Shown: positions 15,651-24,181, counted from the first letter of the stretch. The stretch: 37,412 bases of DNA from Cupriavidus sp. D384 (GCF_001652915.1 NZ_BBQI01000072.1:1-37412), one strand, 5' to 3'. A program made the numbers and translations. The notes: generated by a model not told the origin, from the letters alone.

Positions 15651-16133
15651 TCAGTCAGCTTTGTCGGCCTGGGGCAGGAGGGAAATCAGCTGCATGTCGG
15701 CCGGGGAGACCAGTTGGTCGGCTTCGTCGATCAAGGCCGAGCGCACTTTGAGGCCGTTGACCCGCGAGCGGATTTCGGCGGGCCCCTGACCGTCAGGCTT
15801 CATGTGCGCATCGCCCCATTGCATCAGCCCGACGATGACGGGCAACAGCTCGACGGCGGCACGGGTGGGGCGGTAGGCAAAGCGCTCGCGCTCGCCTGGC
15901 TCCTTGTAGCTGACCTTGCGCAAAAGCCCGGCCTCGGTCAGTGTTTTCAGCCGCGCCGATAGCACGGCCGGGGAGCACTGAAGCCGCTCCAGAAAATCAT
16001 CGAAGCGCTGGATGCCAGAAAACACGTCGCGCAAGATGAGAATTGTCCACTTTTCGCCAATCAGCGACAGCGTGGCCGCGATCGAGCATTGCGCGAAGTC
16101 CTCGGCTGAGATCGGCGGCGGTGGCGTATTCAT
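15651..16133 (-). CDS. HxlR-family winged-helix transcriptional regulator
   Basis: 160 residues from ATG 16133. The HxlR (DUF24) domain is clear: C-SIAATLSLIGEKWTILILRDV, then RFDDFLERLQCSPAVLSARLKTL, then AGLLRKVSYKEPGERERFAYRPT. The conserved Cys in AQCSIA is the position that senses thiol or quinone stress in some relatives. About 40 extra residues follow the wing. An upstream ATG at 16160 is possible but would sit inside the divergent promoter; neither start has a good ribosome-binding site. The gene is divergent from the acetyltransferase gene, suggesting it controls that gene and itself. The signal sensed is unknown. Confidence 0.85.
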   Translation of the reverse strand: MNTPPPPISAEDFAQCSIAATLSLIGEKWTILILRDVFSGIQRFDDFLERLQCSPAVLSARLKTLTEAGLLRKVSYKEPGERERFAYRPTRAAVELLPVIVGLMQWGDAHMKPDGQGPAEIRSRVNGLKVRSALIDEADQLVSPADMQLISLLPQADKAD

Positions 16134-16150
16134 GGTTTGAGCATAGCACT

Positions 16151-16188
16151 CTAACTTCATTTGAAAAAGTCAGGGTTTCGACTATAGT
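16151..16188 (+). promoter_or_regulatory. Sigma70-type promoter of the GNAT gene with overlapping dyad
   Basis: TTGAAA (16161-16166), a 16-base spacer and TATAGT (16183-16188) form a good housekeeping promoter reading toward the acetyltransferase. The dyad CTAACTT-N9-AAGTCAG (16151-16173, one mismatch) covers the -35 and is a plausible site for the divergently encoded HxlR regulator. Confidence 0.6.
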
Positions 16189-16220
16189 CCTGCCTACAGA
16201 AGATGAAGTCAGGGGTGGCC

Positions 16221-16844
16221 ATGAGTGATGTCGATGCGGCAGGTGACAACAAGGCGGGTTCGAGAATCCCCGATGAGAGCTGGATGGCGCGCGGCGGCCG
16301 GCAGGTGACGGTGCGTGCCGTGCGCCCCGCTGATCGTGACGGTTTGCGTACGTTTGTCGATGGCCTGTCGCGCGAAAGCCGCTACTACAGGTTCCTGACC
16401 GGGGGCAGGGTGGCTGACGAGATCGTCCAGGGCTTTGTCACCCATCATCCGCAGCGCGACGTAGCGGTGGTGGTGACTGTGCGCGCCGAGGATGGCGCCG
16501 AGTCGATCGTCGCCAACGCCGAATATGTGGTCAACGCCGAAAACGTGGCGGAGCTGGCCGTGGTGGTGGCCGACGACTGGCAAGGGCAAGGATTGGGCCG
16601 CCGGCTGATCCAGCGGTTGCAGCAGATTGCACGGACCAGTCAGCTGCAGGGCATGCGTGGCGACGTCCTGAGCGAGAACCGGCGCATGCTGGCAATCATG
16701 CGCGACTGTGGCTTTGCCGCGCGCCGCAACCCTGAGGACAGTTTTCTGCACGAAGTCAGCCTGTCGCTGGCCGGGGCCCACGATCGCGCCCCGCGGCCGC
16801 AGCGGGAGCATTGGCTGCCGCGCGACTGGTTCGCCGGCAACTAG
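16221..16844 (+). CDS. GNAT-family N-acetyltransferase
   Basis: 207 residues. A single GNAT domain covers about 25-165: VTVRAVRPADRDGLRTFVDGLS, then RYYRFL, then the acetyl-CoA motif A loop VADDWQGQGLGRRLIQRL (Q/R-x-x-G-x-G/A), then MRDCGF. The SRESRYYRF block resembles the acetyltransferase part of protein-lysine acetyltransferases (Pat), but no CoA-ligase-like or cyclic-nucleotide domain is attached. AGGGG (16211-16215) lies five bases from ATG 16221, favoured over ATG 16203. It is transcribed away from the HxlR gene and ends 26 bases from the convergent rhtA. Substrate unknown. Confidence 0.85.
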   Translation: MSDVDAAGDNKAGSRIPDESWMARGGRQVTVRAVRPADRDGLRTFVDGLSRESRYYRFLTGGRVADEIVQGFVTHHPQRDVAVVVTVRAEDGAESIVANAEYVVNAENVAELAVVVADDWQGQGLGRRLIQRLQQIARTSQLQGMRGDVLSENRRMLAIMRDCGFAARRNPEDSFLHEVSLSLAGAHDRAPRPQREHWLPRDWFAGN

Positions 16845-16870
16845 CCCGCATCCGGCAATCGGAAAGGTCG

Positions 16871-17737
16871 TCAGCGCTTGCCGCGCGACGTCGCCGTACA
16901 GCCAATCGACGCCGTGATGATGGCGGCAATCGCCACCCACTGGATCGCCGAGAGCTGCTCGTGCAGGAATGCCAGCCCGGCCAGCGCACCCATGGCGGGC
17001 TCCAGGCTCAGCAAGATGCCAAACGTCCGGCGGGGCAACCGCTTCAGCGCCACCATCTCCAGCGAGTAGGGAATCGCGCTCGACAGCAATCCAACAGCCA
17101 GGCCGGAAAGCAGCAGTCCGGGGCTGAACATCTCCGCGCCGGCATGGGCCACGCCAAACGGCAGCGCAACCAGCGCGGCCATGGTCATGCCCAGCGAAGT
17201 TGCCTGGCCGCCATGCGCATTGCCAGCCATCTGGCCGAACACGATATAGAGTGCCCAGCCAACGCCGGCCGCCAGCGCATAGCCGATACCCACCGGATCG
17301 AGATGGGTTGCCGCCTCGCCCAGCGGCAGAAGCAGGACAAGACCGGCAACGGCACAGGCGATCCAGAGAAAGTCGATGGCGCGGCGCGAGGACAGCACTG
17401 CCACCGTCAGCGGGCCCGTGAATTCGATGGCGATGGCCAGGCCCAGCGGGATGGTGCGCAGCGACATGTAGAACAGCAGATTCGTCGCACCCAGCGCCGC
17501 GCCGTACAGGGCAATGGCGCGGGCATGCGCGCCCGACAGCGCAAAGCGCCATGGCCGCCAGACCGTGATCAGGATCAATGCCGAAAAACCGACGCGCAGC
17601 GCAACCGTACCTTGCGCGCCAACGGCGCTGAACAGGCTCTTGGCAAACGACGTCCCGATGCAAAGCGACGCCATGGAGCCGATCAGGGCCAGCACGGCCA
17701 GCAGGGTCTCGCTCTGCTTGATGCGGGTGAGGGGCAC
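16871..17737 (-). CDS. rhtA: EamA/DMT-superfamily exporter, RhtA-like (threonine/homoserine efflux)
   Basis: 288 residues, ten predicted hydrophobic segments in two EamA repeats. It strongly resembles E. coli RhtA: GTSFAKSLFSAVGAQGTVALRV, then PWRF, then LGATNLLFYMSLRTIPLGLAIAIEFTGPL, then SSRRAIDFLW, then SSAIPYSLEMVALKRLPRRTFGILLSLEPA. RhtA exports threonine, homoserine and other amino-acid analogues through the inner membrane. The start is GTG 17737; AGGA seven bases upstream is the likely ribosome-binding site. A second AAGGAA abuts the GTG and is too close to serve. It is divergent from the SDR gene, with about 205 bases between them. Confidence 0.82.
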   Translation of the reverse strand: MPLTRIKQSETLLAVLALIGSMASLCIGTSFAKSLFSAVGAQGTVALRVGFSALILITVWRPWRFALSGAHARAIALYGAALGATNLLFYMSLRTIPLGLAIAIEFTGPLTVAVLSSRRAIDFLWIACAVAGLVLLLPLGEAATHLDPVGIGYALAAGVGWALYIVFGQMAGNAHGGQATSLGMTMAALVALPFGVAHAGAEMFSPGLLLSGLAVGLLSSAIPYSLEMVALKRLPRRTFGILLSLEPAMGALAGLAFLHEQLSAIQWVAIAAIITASIGCTATSRGKR

Positions 17738-17942
17738 TTCCTTGTCCTGGTGCGGTAAGCCCGGCTACGGGCGGTGCGGCATCTTGCCCGAACATCGACC
17801 GGGCGGCCATACACAGATGCCGGTGTCGTGCGCTGTACAGTTGGGCACACCGGTCCGGCGCCGGGGCACACGCCCGGGTGCATGCTGGCGGAGTCCCGGC
17901 CAAGGCACTATGGTGGAAGGACCGTTTTTGCCGGAGTTCACC

Positions 17943-18662
17943 ATGGAAGCCAAGGCACCGCGTCGTCATGTCGTCATTACCGGAGCCGCCGGCGCGCTGG
18001 GCCGTGCCGTGGCAAGCCGGTTCGCCGGGGAAGGCGCAAGGCTGGCGCTGATCGACCACAATCTGCAACATCTGCAGAGCGTGTTTGCGCATCCCGAGCC
18101 CGACCACGGCGGTACGCTGCTGCATGCGGCAGACGTGACGTCGGATACGGCAATGGCACCCGTGGCCGCAGCCATTCTCGACGCGTTTGGCACGGTCGAT
18201 GTCCTGGTCCACGTGGCCGGTGGCTTCGAGATGGGCGAGCCCACCCACACCTTGAGCCGCGAATCCTGGCTGCGCATGATGGACCTGAACGCGTGGTCGT
18301 TCGTGGCCGTGACCGGCCACTTCATTCCGGCCATGATGTTCCAGCGCAGCGGCAAGGTCGTGGCCGTCTCGGCGCGCGGTGCCGCCAACGGTGTGGCCGC
18401 GATGGGCGCCTATACCGCTTCCAAGAGCGCGTTGCAGCGCCTGGTGGAAAGCCTGTCGCACGAAGTCAGGGGTTCGGGCATCAACGTCAACAGCATTGCC
18501 CCAAGCATTCTCGACACTCCCGCCAACCGTCAGGCGATGCCATCGGCCGATCCGGCGCGGTGGGTATCCACCGGTGCCGCCGCCCGGGCGGTGGCATTCC
18601 TGGCGTCGGACGGGGCCGAGGCCATGCATGGACAGCATCTGGTGCTGGACGGGCTGAGTTGA
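17943..18662 (+). CDS. Short-chain dehydrogenase, dihydropteridine-reductase-like subgroup
   Basis: 239 residues. The nucleotide-binding loop is TGAAGALG (13-20) and the catalytic pair is Y157 and K161 in YTASK. The usual active-site Ser, 13 residues before Tyr, is Ala144; Ser143 is one position off. The late motif LDTPANRQAMPSAD (190-203) closely recalls the LDTP-NR-MP-AD block of quinonoid dihydropteridine reductase, which also lacks that Ser. I infer a DHPR-like NAD(P)H reductase, substrate unknown; no pterin-dependent hydroxylase is nearby. GGAG (17933-17936) is six bases from ATG 17943, so longer upstream frames are rejected. Confidence 0.8.
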   Translation: MEAKAPRRHVVITGAAGALGRAVASRFAGEGARLALIDHNLQHLQSVFAHPEPDHGGTLLHAADVTSDTAMAPVAAAILDAFGTVDVLVHVAGGFEMGEPTHTLSRESWLRMMDLNAWSFVAVTGHFIPAMMFQRSGKVVAVSARGAANGVAAMGAYTASKSALQRLVESLSHEVRGSGINVNSIAPSILDTPANRQAMPSADPARWVSTGAAARAVAFLASDGAEAMHGQHLVLDGLS

Positions 18663-18747
18663 CCATCCGCCCCGCTTCATGGCGCCAGCCTCATGCAGAT
18701 GGCACGGGCGGCCTTGCGGTATCGAACAAGGATATGCGTGCGCCCGG

Positions 18748-20055
18748 CTATCGCCTGCGCAGCTGCGCCAGCGGCAGGGTGCTCAGCCGTTCGAGAACCA
18801 CGGCTTTCATCGCGGCCGGTGTCGGCAGCGAATCGAGCAGCGCAGGCCAGCGGTCCTGCGCCATCGTCACGGCGTCCTTCACCGCGGCCACGACGATGCG
18901 CTCGGCAATCCGCGCGTTGCGCGCGAAATCCCGGTACGTATCCAGCGTCTGCTTGCGTTGCAGCAGGTCGATGGCGACGTTCTGTCCGAATGCCTGGAAG
19001 CCCGGTAGCGCGGCCACGCTGACGATGTCATAGGCCGGAGACAGTTCCGGCATCGTGCCGTTGCGATAGAGGAACGAGGAATTCTTGAGGTGGGCGTCAC
19101 TGTTGCCCAGCAGGGTATTGACGGCTTGCCGCATGAAGAACTGCCGGACGTCCTCGATGCCGCGCACGCTCAGCCGGTCCAGCAGCCGGACAATGGCTAC
19201 GTAGGCGTCGTTGCCGGCGTACTTGCGTGCCGGCATGCGCGTCAGGATCTGGCAGCCGTCCTCGGCATGCACCCGGCCTCCGGGTTCGCGGTCGAAACGG
19301 TCCACCGCCAGGAAGTGCAGGTCCGCGCCAAGCGCATCGGCCAGGCCGGGGACGTCGATGGCCGCCAGCGGCTGCGGTCGGCACACCGCCACTGCGACGC
19401 CGGCTGCCTGGGCCAGCTGCATCGACACATATTCGTTAAATATCTGGCTGTCGTCGTTGCGCGACGGCAGCTTGGCGATCAGGTCCGAGAGGCGGCCATG
19501 GGTGGGCATGGTGTACCGTTTGCCGGCGTGCGCGGTGGACAGCGCCAGCTTGTTCTGCACGCCCGACACCGACGCAGCGCCCTCCGTCGCGCCTTCCACG
19601 ACCGCGATCTCCAGATTGTCCGCGCCACCCGTCACCCCGATGGTGCGGGCGTGGTCGGGCAACGTATCGAGATCGGCGGGGCGTACGGTCAAGGCGCCGG
19701 GCAGGTCTTCGCCGGCGGCGGCCAGTATGCCAAAGTCGTCGCGGTCATCCGGGTGATGGCGCGTGGCCTCCAGCCGCTTGCGCAGTTCGCCCTCGGGCAG
19801 CAGCCCGGCGAAATAAGGGGGCAGTTCGCCACCGACGTTATAGACCGCAGGATGGAACGGATTCGACAGGATGGTGCCGGTCAGCGGCTCGTTGCCGGGA
19901 ATGGTCAACGAGAGGCTCAGCGTCGGCCGGCCAGGATCCCCGCGAAAATGCTCGCCTGGCACGAAGCGCGTGGTGCGCCCGGCTTCGCAGAGGTAGCCGC
20001 ACAGCACGCCGTGCAGGTGTACCGACAGATAGCGGGGCCGCAGGTCGTCGCTCAT
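18748..20055 (-). CDS. hipA: HipA-family serine/threonine kinase toxin
   Basis: 435 residues. The N-subdomain (LSLTIPGN, then LSNPFHPAVYNVGGELPPYFAGLLPEG) is typical of the Couple_hipA domain. The kinase core has SVSGVQNKLAL (162-172), the catalytic loop NSDAHLKN (318-325) and the metal-binding D343 in SPAYDIVS. E. coli HipA phosphorylates GltX and causes growth arrest and persistence. Ser162 or Ser164 occupies the region of the inhibitory autophosphorylation site. The ATG (20053-20055) overlaps the TGA of the upstream antitoxin gene as ATGA, so the pair is translationally coupled. All catalytic residues seem intact, so the toxin is probably active. Confidence 0.92.
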   Translation of the reverse strand: MSDDLRPRYLSVHLHGVLCGYLCEAGRTTRFVPGEHFRGDPGRPTLSLSLTIPGNEPLTGTILSNPFHPAVYNVGGELPPYFAGLLPEGELRKRLEATRHHPDDRDDFGILAAAGEDLPGALTVRPADLDTLPDHARTIGVTGGADNLEIAVVEGATEGAASVSGVQNKLALSTAHAGKRYTMPTHGRLSDLIAKLPSRNDDSQIFNEYVSMQLAQAAGVAVAVCRPQPLAAIDVPGLADALGADLHFLAVDRFDREPGGRVHAEDGCQILTRMPARKYAGNDAYVAIVRLLDRLSVRGIEDVRQFFMRQAVNTLLGNSDAHLKNSSFLYRNGTMPELSPAYDIVSVAALPGFQAFGQNVAIDLLQRKQTLDTYRDFARNARIAERIVVAAVKDAVTMAQDRWPALLDSLPTPAAMKAVVLERLSTLPLAQLRRR

Positions 20056-20345
20056 GCCTCGTCCCCGAGCAGCAGATCCACTGAGGTCGGCGCCGCCCGG
20101 TCTGGCCCGGTTGCCTTGCCCGCCAGCGTTTGCCGGACTTCCGCCAAATGCTCCTTCGGCACCAGCACCCATTCGGCATCCAGTGCGGCGGCAATGGCGA
20201 CAAGTGTCGAGGCGCGCACATCCTGCTTGCCGCTCAGGGCGACAGACAGGTTGGAGCTAGCCATGCCGATGGTCCGTCCAATATCGGCCAAGGAGAAACC
20301 ACGGAGTTTTCGAAGCGAACGTAGCTGCAGGTGCAGAGCGGACAT
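20052..20345 (-). CDS. hipB: HipB-family XRE antitoxin
   Basis: 97 residues. One XRE helix-turn-helix occupies about 5-60: LRSLRKLRGFSLADIGRTIGMASSNLSVALSGKQDVRASTLVAIAAALD. The remaining 37 residues are probably flexible and engage the toxin. It neutralizes HipA and represses its own operon; candidate operator repeats lie 53-90 bases upstream. It precedes hipA with a 4-base overlap. No strong ribosome-binding site precedes ATG 20345. Confidence 0.88.
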   Translation of the reverse strand: MSALHLQLRSLRKLRGFSLADIGRTIGMASSNLSVALSGKQDVRASTLVAIAAALDAEWVLVPKEHLAEVRQTLAGKATGPDRAAPTSVDLLLGDEA

Positions 20346-20397
20346 GATGGCGCCGGGATCGGAAGGTTCTATCGATTATCATAGTGTACGGAAATAA

Positions 20398-20435
20398 AGT
20401 ATGAAATAACATACTAAAAATTCTAATAGTATGTT
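20398..20435 (-). promoter_or_regulatory. hipBA operator region: three AGTATG half-sites
   Basis: AGTATG-N6-CATACT (20398-20415) is a perfect dyad, and AACATACT-N12-AGTATGTT (20408-20435) is a second one sharing the central half-site. A possible minus-strand -10, TATGAT (20378-20383), lies 17 bases from a weak -35 that overlaps the first dyad. The patch is strikingly AT-rich compared with its surroundings. Confidence 0.62.
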
Positions 20436-20472
20436 ATGGCATAAGGGGCGATCAAAAAGGAAAAAGCCTTCG

Positions 20473-21903
20473 TCAATCGCGCTCCGCTCCCAGCGGGGGC
20501 GCGATATCTTCCAGGGCGCGCCTTTCCGCATCCACGCCAAAACGCAGCGCCATCAGGCCGGCCACGATCACCAGGGCCGCGCCGATGCCGTAGCCAATGG
20601 CAACCGCCCCCCGGCTGCCCGTTTCGATCAGCATGCCGAACAGCACGGGCGCGACAAAGCCGCCCGTGCCGGTGCCCACGGCGTAGAACACCGAGATAGC
20701 CAGGGCGCGCATTTCCAGCGGAAACACCTCGCTGGCGGTCAGGTAGGCCGAGCTTGCCGCCGCCGACGCCAGGAAGAACACGGCCGACCAGCACAGCGCC
20801 TGGGCGCGCGCATCGAGCCAGCCTTCCATGAAGGCCCAGCCGGTGGCCGCCAGTCCGATGCCCGACAGCACATAGGTCACGGCGATCATCCTGCGCCGCC
20901 CGATCCGGTCGAACAGCGGGCCCAGTACCAGCGGGCCCAGCGCGTTGCCAAGGGCAAACGGAAAGATATACAGCGCCACGCGTTCCTCGGGCACGCCCTG
21001 GAACCTGGTCAATACCAGCGAATAGGTGAAGAAGATGGCGTTGTAGAAGAACGCCTGCGCCACCATCAACGCGAACGTGACCACGCTGCGAGTACGGTAG
21101 CGGCGCAGCAGCAGGCGCAGGATCTCGCGCAACGCCGGCACGGGCCTGCCCGCATAAGCCACCGTGGCGGCGGCGTCCACCGCACGAAGCGGTCCATGCC
21201 GCCGTGCCACCTCCGACTCGATGCTGGCGATCACGCGCGCGGCTTCGTCGTGACGGCCGTGCGTCGTCAGCCATCGGGGGCTTTCCGGCACATGCCGGCG
21301 GATCAGGACGATCGCCACGGCAAGCAGCGCGCCCAGCGCAAAGCAGACGCGCCAGCCCCAGACCGGACCGAACACGCGCGGATCCAGCAGCACCAGGCTC
21401 AGGCCGGCGCCCAGCGCCGCGCCCAGCCAGAAGCTGCCGTTGATCGCCAGGTTCACACGCCCGCGCACGCGCGCGGGAATCAGTTCGTCGATAGCCGAAT
21501 TGATGGCCGCATATTCGCCGCCGATGCCCAGTCCGGTCAGGAACCGGCAGACCGCGAAGAACGCGAAATTGGGAGAGAACGCCGTGGCAAGCGTGGCCGC
21601 CATATAGACCGCCAGCGTCGCCAGGAACAGCTTCTTGCGGCCCAGCCGGTCGGCCAGGCGCCCGAACAGCAGGGCGCCGATGACCGCCCCGGATATATAG
21701 ATGGAGCCGGACCAGCCCACCTGCGTGGCATCGAGCCCCAGGGTGTCCGGCCGCTCCAGCACGGCGCCGACCGACCCCACGAGGGTGACTTCCAGCCCGT
21801 CGAGCACCCAGGCGATGCCCAGCGCGATGGCAACGCGCCAGTGCCAGGCGGACCACGGCAGGCGGTCGAGCCGGGCGGGGATATCGGAATGCCAGGCGGC
21901 GAT
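20473..21903 (-). CDS. MFS metabolite:H+ symporter-like transporter, apparent ATC start
   Basis: About 476 residues from ATC 21903. The sugar-porter-like fold is shown by GRLADRLGRKKLF, then RFLTGLGIGGEYAAINSAIDELIPARVRGR, then HVPESPRWL, then GPLFDRIGRRRMIA, with about 12 hydrophobic segments. The only standard start in frame is GTG 21807, which falls inside the first membrane segment and drops the conserved-looking IPARLDRLPW and HWR stretch. Upstream to the in-frame TAG there is no ATG, GTG or TTG. AAGGAG (21910-21915) lies exactly six bases before an ATC, giving (M)AAWHSDIPARL. The start is thus either a rare ATC codon, a mutated ATG, or a nearby frameshift. Substrate unknown; aromatic or organic acids are common for the group. 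Confidence 0.75.
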   Translation of the reverse strand: MAAWHSDIPARLDRLPWSAWHWRVAIALGIAWVLDGLEVTLVGSVGAVLERPDTLGLDATQVGWSGSIYISGAVIGALLFGRLADRLGRKKLFLATLAVYMAATLATAFSPNFAFFAVCRFLTGLGIGGEYAAINSAIDELIPARVRGRVNLAINGSFWLGAALGAGLSLVLLDPRVFGPVWGWRVCFALGALLAVAIVLIRRHVPESPRWLTTHGRHDEAARVIASIESEVARRHGPLRAVDAAATVAYAGRPVPALREILRLLLRRYRTRSVVTFALMVAQAFFYNAIFFTYSLVLTRFQGVPEERVALYIFPFALGNALGPLVLGPLFDRIGRRRMIAVTYVLSGIGLAATGWAFMEGWLDARAQALCWSAVFFLASAAASSAYLTASEVFPLEMRALAISVFYAVGTGTGGFVAPVLFGMLIETGSRGAVAIGYGIGAALVIVAGLMALRFGVDAERRALEDIAPPLGAERD

Positions 21904-22003
21904 GGCGGGCTCCTTGGCGCTGGGGTGGCACTTCCACGACTATAGCCACTCCGGCGTTGCCTGCCTGTCGGCGATCCGCCGACGCCGGCACCGCCCCGCC
22001 ACG

Positions 22004-22034
22004 AAAAAAGGGCGGCCCCTTGCGAGGGCCGCCC
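22004..22034 (-). terminator. Rho-independent terminator of the acid phosphatase gene
   Basis: On the minus strand GGGCGGCCC (22026-22034) pairs with GGGCCGCCC (22010-22018) around a seven-base loop and is followed by six T (22004-22009). It lies 23 bases beyond the phosphatase stop and isolates it from the downstream MFS gene. Confidence 0.9.
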
Positions 22035-22057
22035 CTGTACGTCGGCGGATGCCTGTC

Positions 22058-24181
22058 TTACTGCGCCGGGAAGGTCAGCGCGTTGGTCAGGTCGCCCATG
22101 GCGGGCTTGCCGTTGGCTACCAGCGAGTCGTCACGCAGCTTCAGGCCCGGCAGCGTCGGCAGGGCAAAGCGGCGCGTGATGAAGCGCAGGATCGATGCCG
22201 TGTCGTACTGCGTATGGTCCACGGTGCCCTTCTTTGCGAATGGCGACACGATGATCGCCGGGATACGCGTGCCCGGACCCCAGCGGTCGGCGGTCGGAAC
22301 CGGCGCGTGGTCGTAGAAGCCGCCGTTTTCGTCGTACGTCACCACGATCAGCATGTTCTTGTACTGCGGGCTGTTCTGCAGTTGCTGGATCACGTTGACG
22401 ATGTGGGCGTCGCCGTCGGCCACGTTGGCATAGCCGGCGTGCTGGTTCAGGTTGCCCTGCGGCTTGTAGAACGTCACGGCCGGCAGCTTGCCTGCGGCGG
22501 CATCCGCCAGGAACTGGCTGTCGAAGTCCTTCAGGTGGGCCGTGCGGTAGTCGGCATGGTCAACCGGGCTGAACGCCGCGAAGAAGTTGAACGGCTGGTG
22601 GTGGGCCTGGAAGTTCGGCGTCGTGTTGTTGTAGATCTTGGTGCGATCTGCCGACACGGTCTTCCATGCGCCTGCGTACCAGGCCCAGTCCACGCCGCGC
22701 TTGTCGAGGTAGGTGGCGATGGTGTCCTGGGTTTGCGGCGGCAGCGTGCTGGCAGCGTTGGGGTCGGCCAGCAGCTTGGAGGTATCGGTCGAGGCCGGCG
22801 CGTTGCCGCTCGGCTGGTAGGCCGGCTGCATCGTGTTCACGGCGTAGAACATGCCGGTGGCCGGGTCCTTCGGCGTGATGGCGCCATCCTTCACGTACGA
22901 GGCCGTGGCATTCAGGATGCTCGTGGAGCTGGTGCCCGTCAGTGCCAGGCTCTTGCCGTCGGCGGCCACGGCGGCGATCGAGCCCGATGCCACGGACGTG
23001 TCGGCGTTCGGGTACGTCGGCACGCACGCGCAGACCAGGTACTGGTGGTTCAGGAACGAGCCCCCGAACGCACCCATGAAGAAGTTGTCGGCCAGCACGA
23101 AGTCCTTGGCCATCTTCCACATCGCCATGCTGCTGCCATCGTAGTAGCCCATGGTGATGCCGCCGGCGTCGGAGAATGCTGCGAACTTGTCGTTCTTGCC
23201 GCCGTTGATCTGCATCTGGTTCTGGTAGAACTTGTGCACCAGGTCGCGCGTGACCACGCTCTGGTTCACCACCACGCCGGTGCCGTTGACACCTGACGGA
23301 TCATCGATGCGGAACGGCTTGTTGGCCCAGCCAACGGTTTGCGATGCGTCCAGCGTCACGGTCTGGCCCGCGGCGGTGAAGCCGCCCCAGGTCGGCGGCA
23401 GCGACGCCAGCGTGGCGTTGTCGAAATCCTTCTGCGGGGTCACGGTGCCCACGGCGCTGGGGTTCACACCCGGAATGCCGTTGGCGCCCGGGAACAGGCC
23501 GTACAGGTTGTCGAAGCCGCGGTTTTCGGCGTAGATCACCACCACGGTCTTGATGTTGTTCATCGCCACGCGCTGGGCCACGCCATTCTTGATGGCCGTG
23601 GCGATATCGCCGCCGGCTGCCACGGCGTTGGCGATCAGTTCGATGGCCTGTTCGATCTCGCCCTGCAGTGCGGCCTTGATCTTGCTGTCCGTTTCCTTGT
23701 TGTGGTCTTCCAGCAGCTTGTCTGCGGCCACGCCCAGGCGATCTGCCAGCTGGGAGCGCGCGGCGTCGAGGTTGCCGCCGTTGCTGTCCATGAGCACGGC
23801 CAGTTCGGTGGAGATGGCGCTGACCACGCCATTGGCGCTGGCCGGCGCGCGGAACACCAGCTTGCGCGTCACGGCGGCGTGCGCGCCGGCATCGTCGTTA
23901 CGGAAGGCGTCCGTACCGATCTCGGCCACCACCGGGCCCTGGCCGCTTACCGTGAAGGCGCCCTTGGCGTCGGTAAAGACCGAAGCTTCGCTGCTGTCGC
24001 AGGCGCCGTTGTTGTTGGCGTCGATACAAACCTTGGCGTGCTCGAAGTAGCTGCCGGTGACGACGCCTGACGTAGTGGCGGCGGGGGTCGCGCTGCTGCT
24101 GCCGGAATCGCTGCCGCCACAGGCGGACAGGCATGCGGCGGCCAATGCGGCCAGGGGCCACAGACGTGTAGTACGGCTCAT
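22058..24181 (-). CDS. Acid phosphatase / phospholipase C-type phosphoesterase lipoprotein (AcpA-like)
   Basis: 707 residues. The N-terminus has a lipoprotein signal with lipobox LSAC (Cys about residue 21) followed by a Gly/Ser-rich linker, so it is predicted to be membrane-anchored in the periplasm or outer membrane. An N-terminal extension of about 200 residues carries calcium-dockerin-like VCIDANNNGACD. The phosphoesterase domain starts at VVVIYAENRGFDNLYG and includes NHQYLVCACVPTYPN and VVTYDENGGFYDHAP, the metal-binding blocks of the PF04185 family. These enzymes release phosphate from organic esters or phospholipids. The start at 24181 has GAGGA (24187-24191) five bases away; a longer frame is rejected because it precedes the signal peptide. 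Pho-box-like repeats lie in the divergent region upstream. Confidence 0.84.
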   Translation of the reverse strand: MSRTTRLWPLAALAAACLSACGGSDSGSSSATPAATTSGVVTGSYFEHAKVCIDANNNGACDSSEASVFTDAKGAFTVSGQGPVVAEIGTDAFRNDDAGAHAAVTRKLVFRAPASANGVVSAISTELAVLMDSNGGNLDAARSQLADRLGVAADKLLEDHNKETDSKIKAALQGEIEQAIELIANAVAAGGDIATAIKNGVAQRVAMNNIKTVVVIYAENRGFDNLYGLFPGANGIPGVNPSAVGTVTPQKDFDNATLASLPPTWGGFTAAGQTVTLDASQTVGWANKPFRIDDPSGVNGTGVVVNQSVVTRDLVHKFYQNQMQINGGKNDKFAAFSDAGGITMGYYDGSSMAMWKMAKDFVLADNFFMGAFGGSFLNHQYLVCACVPTYPNADTSVASGSIAAVAADGKSLALTGTSSTSILNATASYVKDGAITPKDPATGMFYAVNTMQPAYQPSGNAPASTDTSKLLADPNAASTLPPQTQDTIATYLDKRGVDWAWYAGAWKTVSADRTKIYNNTTPNFQAHHQPFNFFAAFSPVDHADYRTAHLKDFDSQFLADAAAGKLPAVTFYKPQGNLNQHAGYANVADGDAHIVNVIQQLQNSPQYKNMLIVVTYDENGGFYDHAPVPTADRWGPGTRIPAIIVSPFAKKGTVDHTQYDTASILRFITRRFALPTLPGLKLRDDSLVANGKPAMGDLTNALTFPAQ

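Noticed and set aside
17738..17942. Search for a sigma54 promoter between rhtA and the SDR gene
   Set aside because: GG and GC pairs are present, but none has the exact ten-base spacing with TTGC.
16209..18680. An 823-codon minus-strand frame covering the GNAT, rhtA and SDR genes
   Set aside because: It overlaps three recognisable genes in wrong frames and has no family-like motif.
18712..18731. CCTTG-N9-CAAGG hairpin between the SDR gene and hipA
   Set aside because: Only five pairs and no T-run; not enough for a terminator call.
20423..21991. A 522-codon minus-strand frame that starts upstream of the MFS gene with ATG
   Set aside because: It is out of frame with the membrane protein and yields Arg/Gly-rich sequence; it does not rescue the missing start unless a frameshift is assumed.
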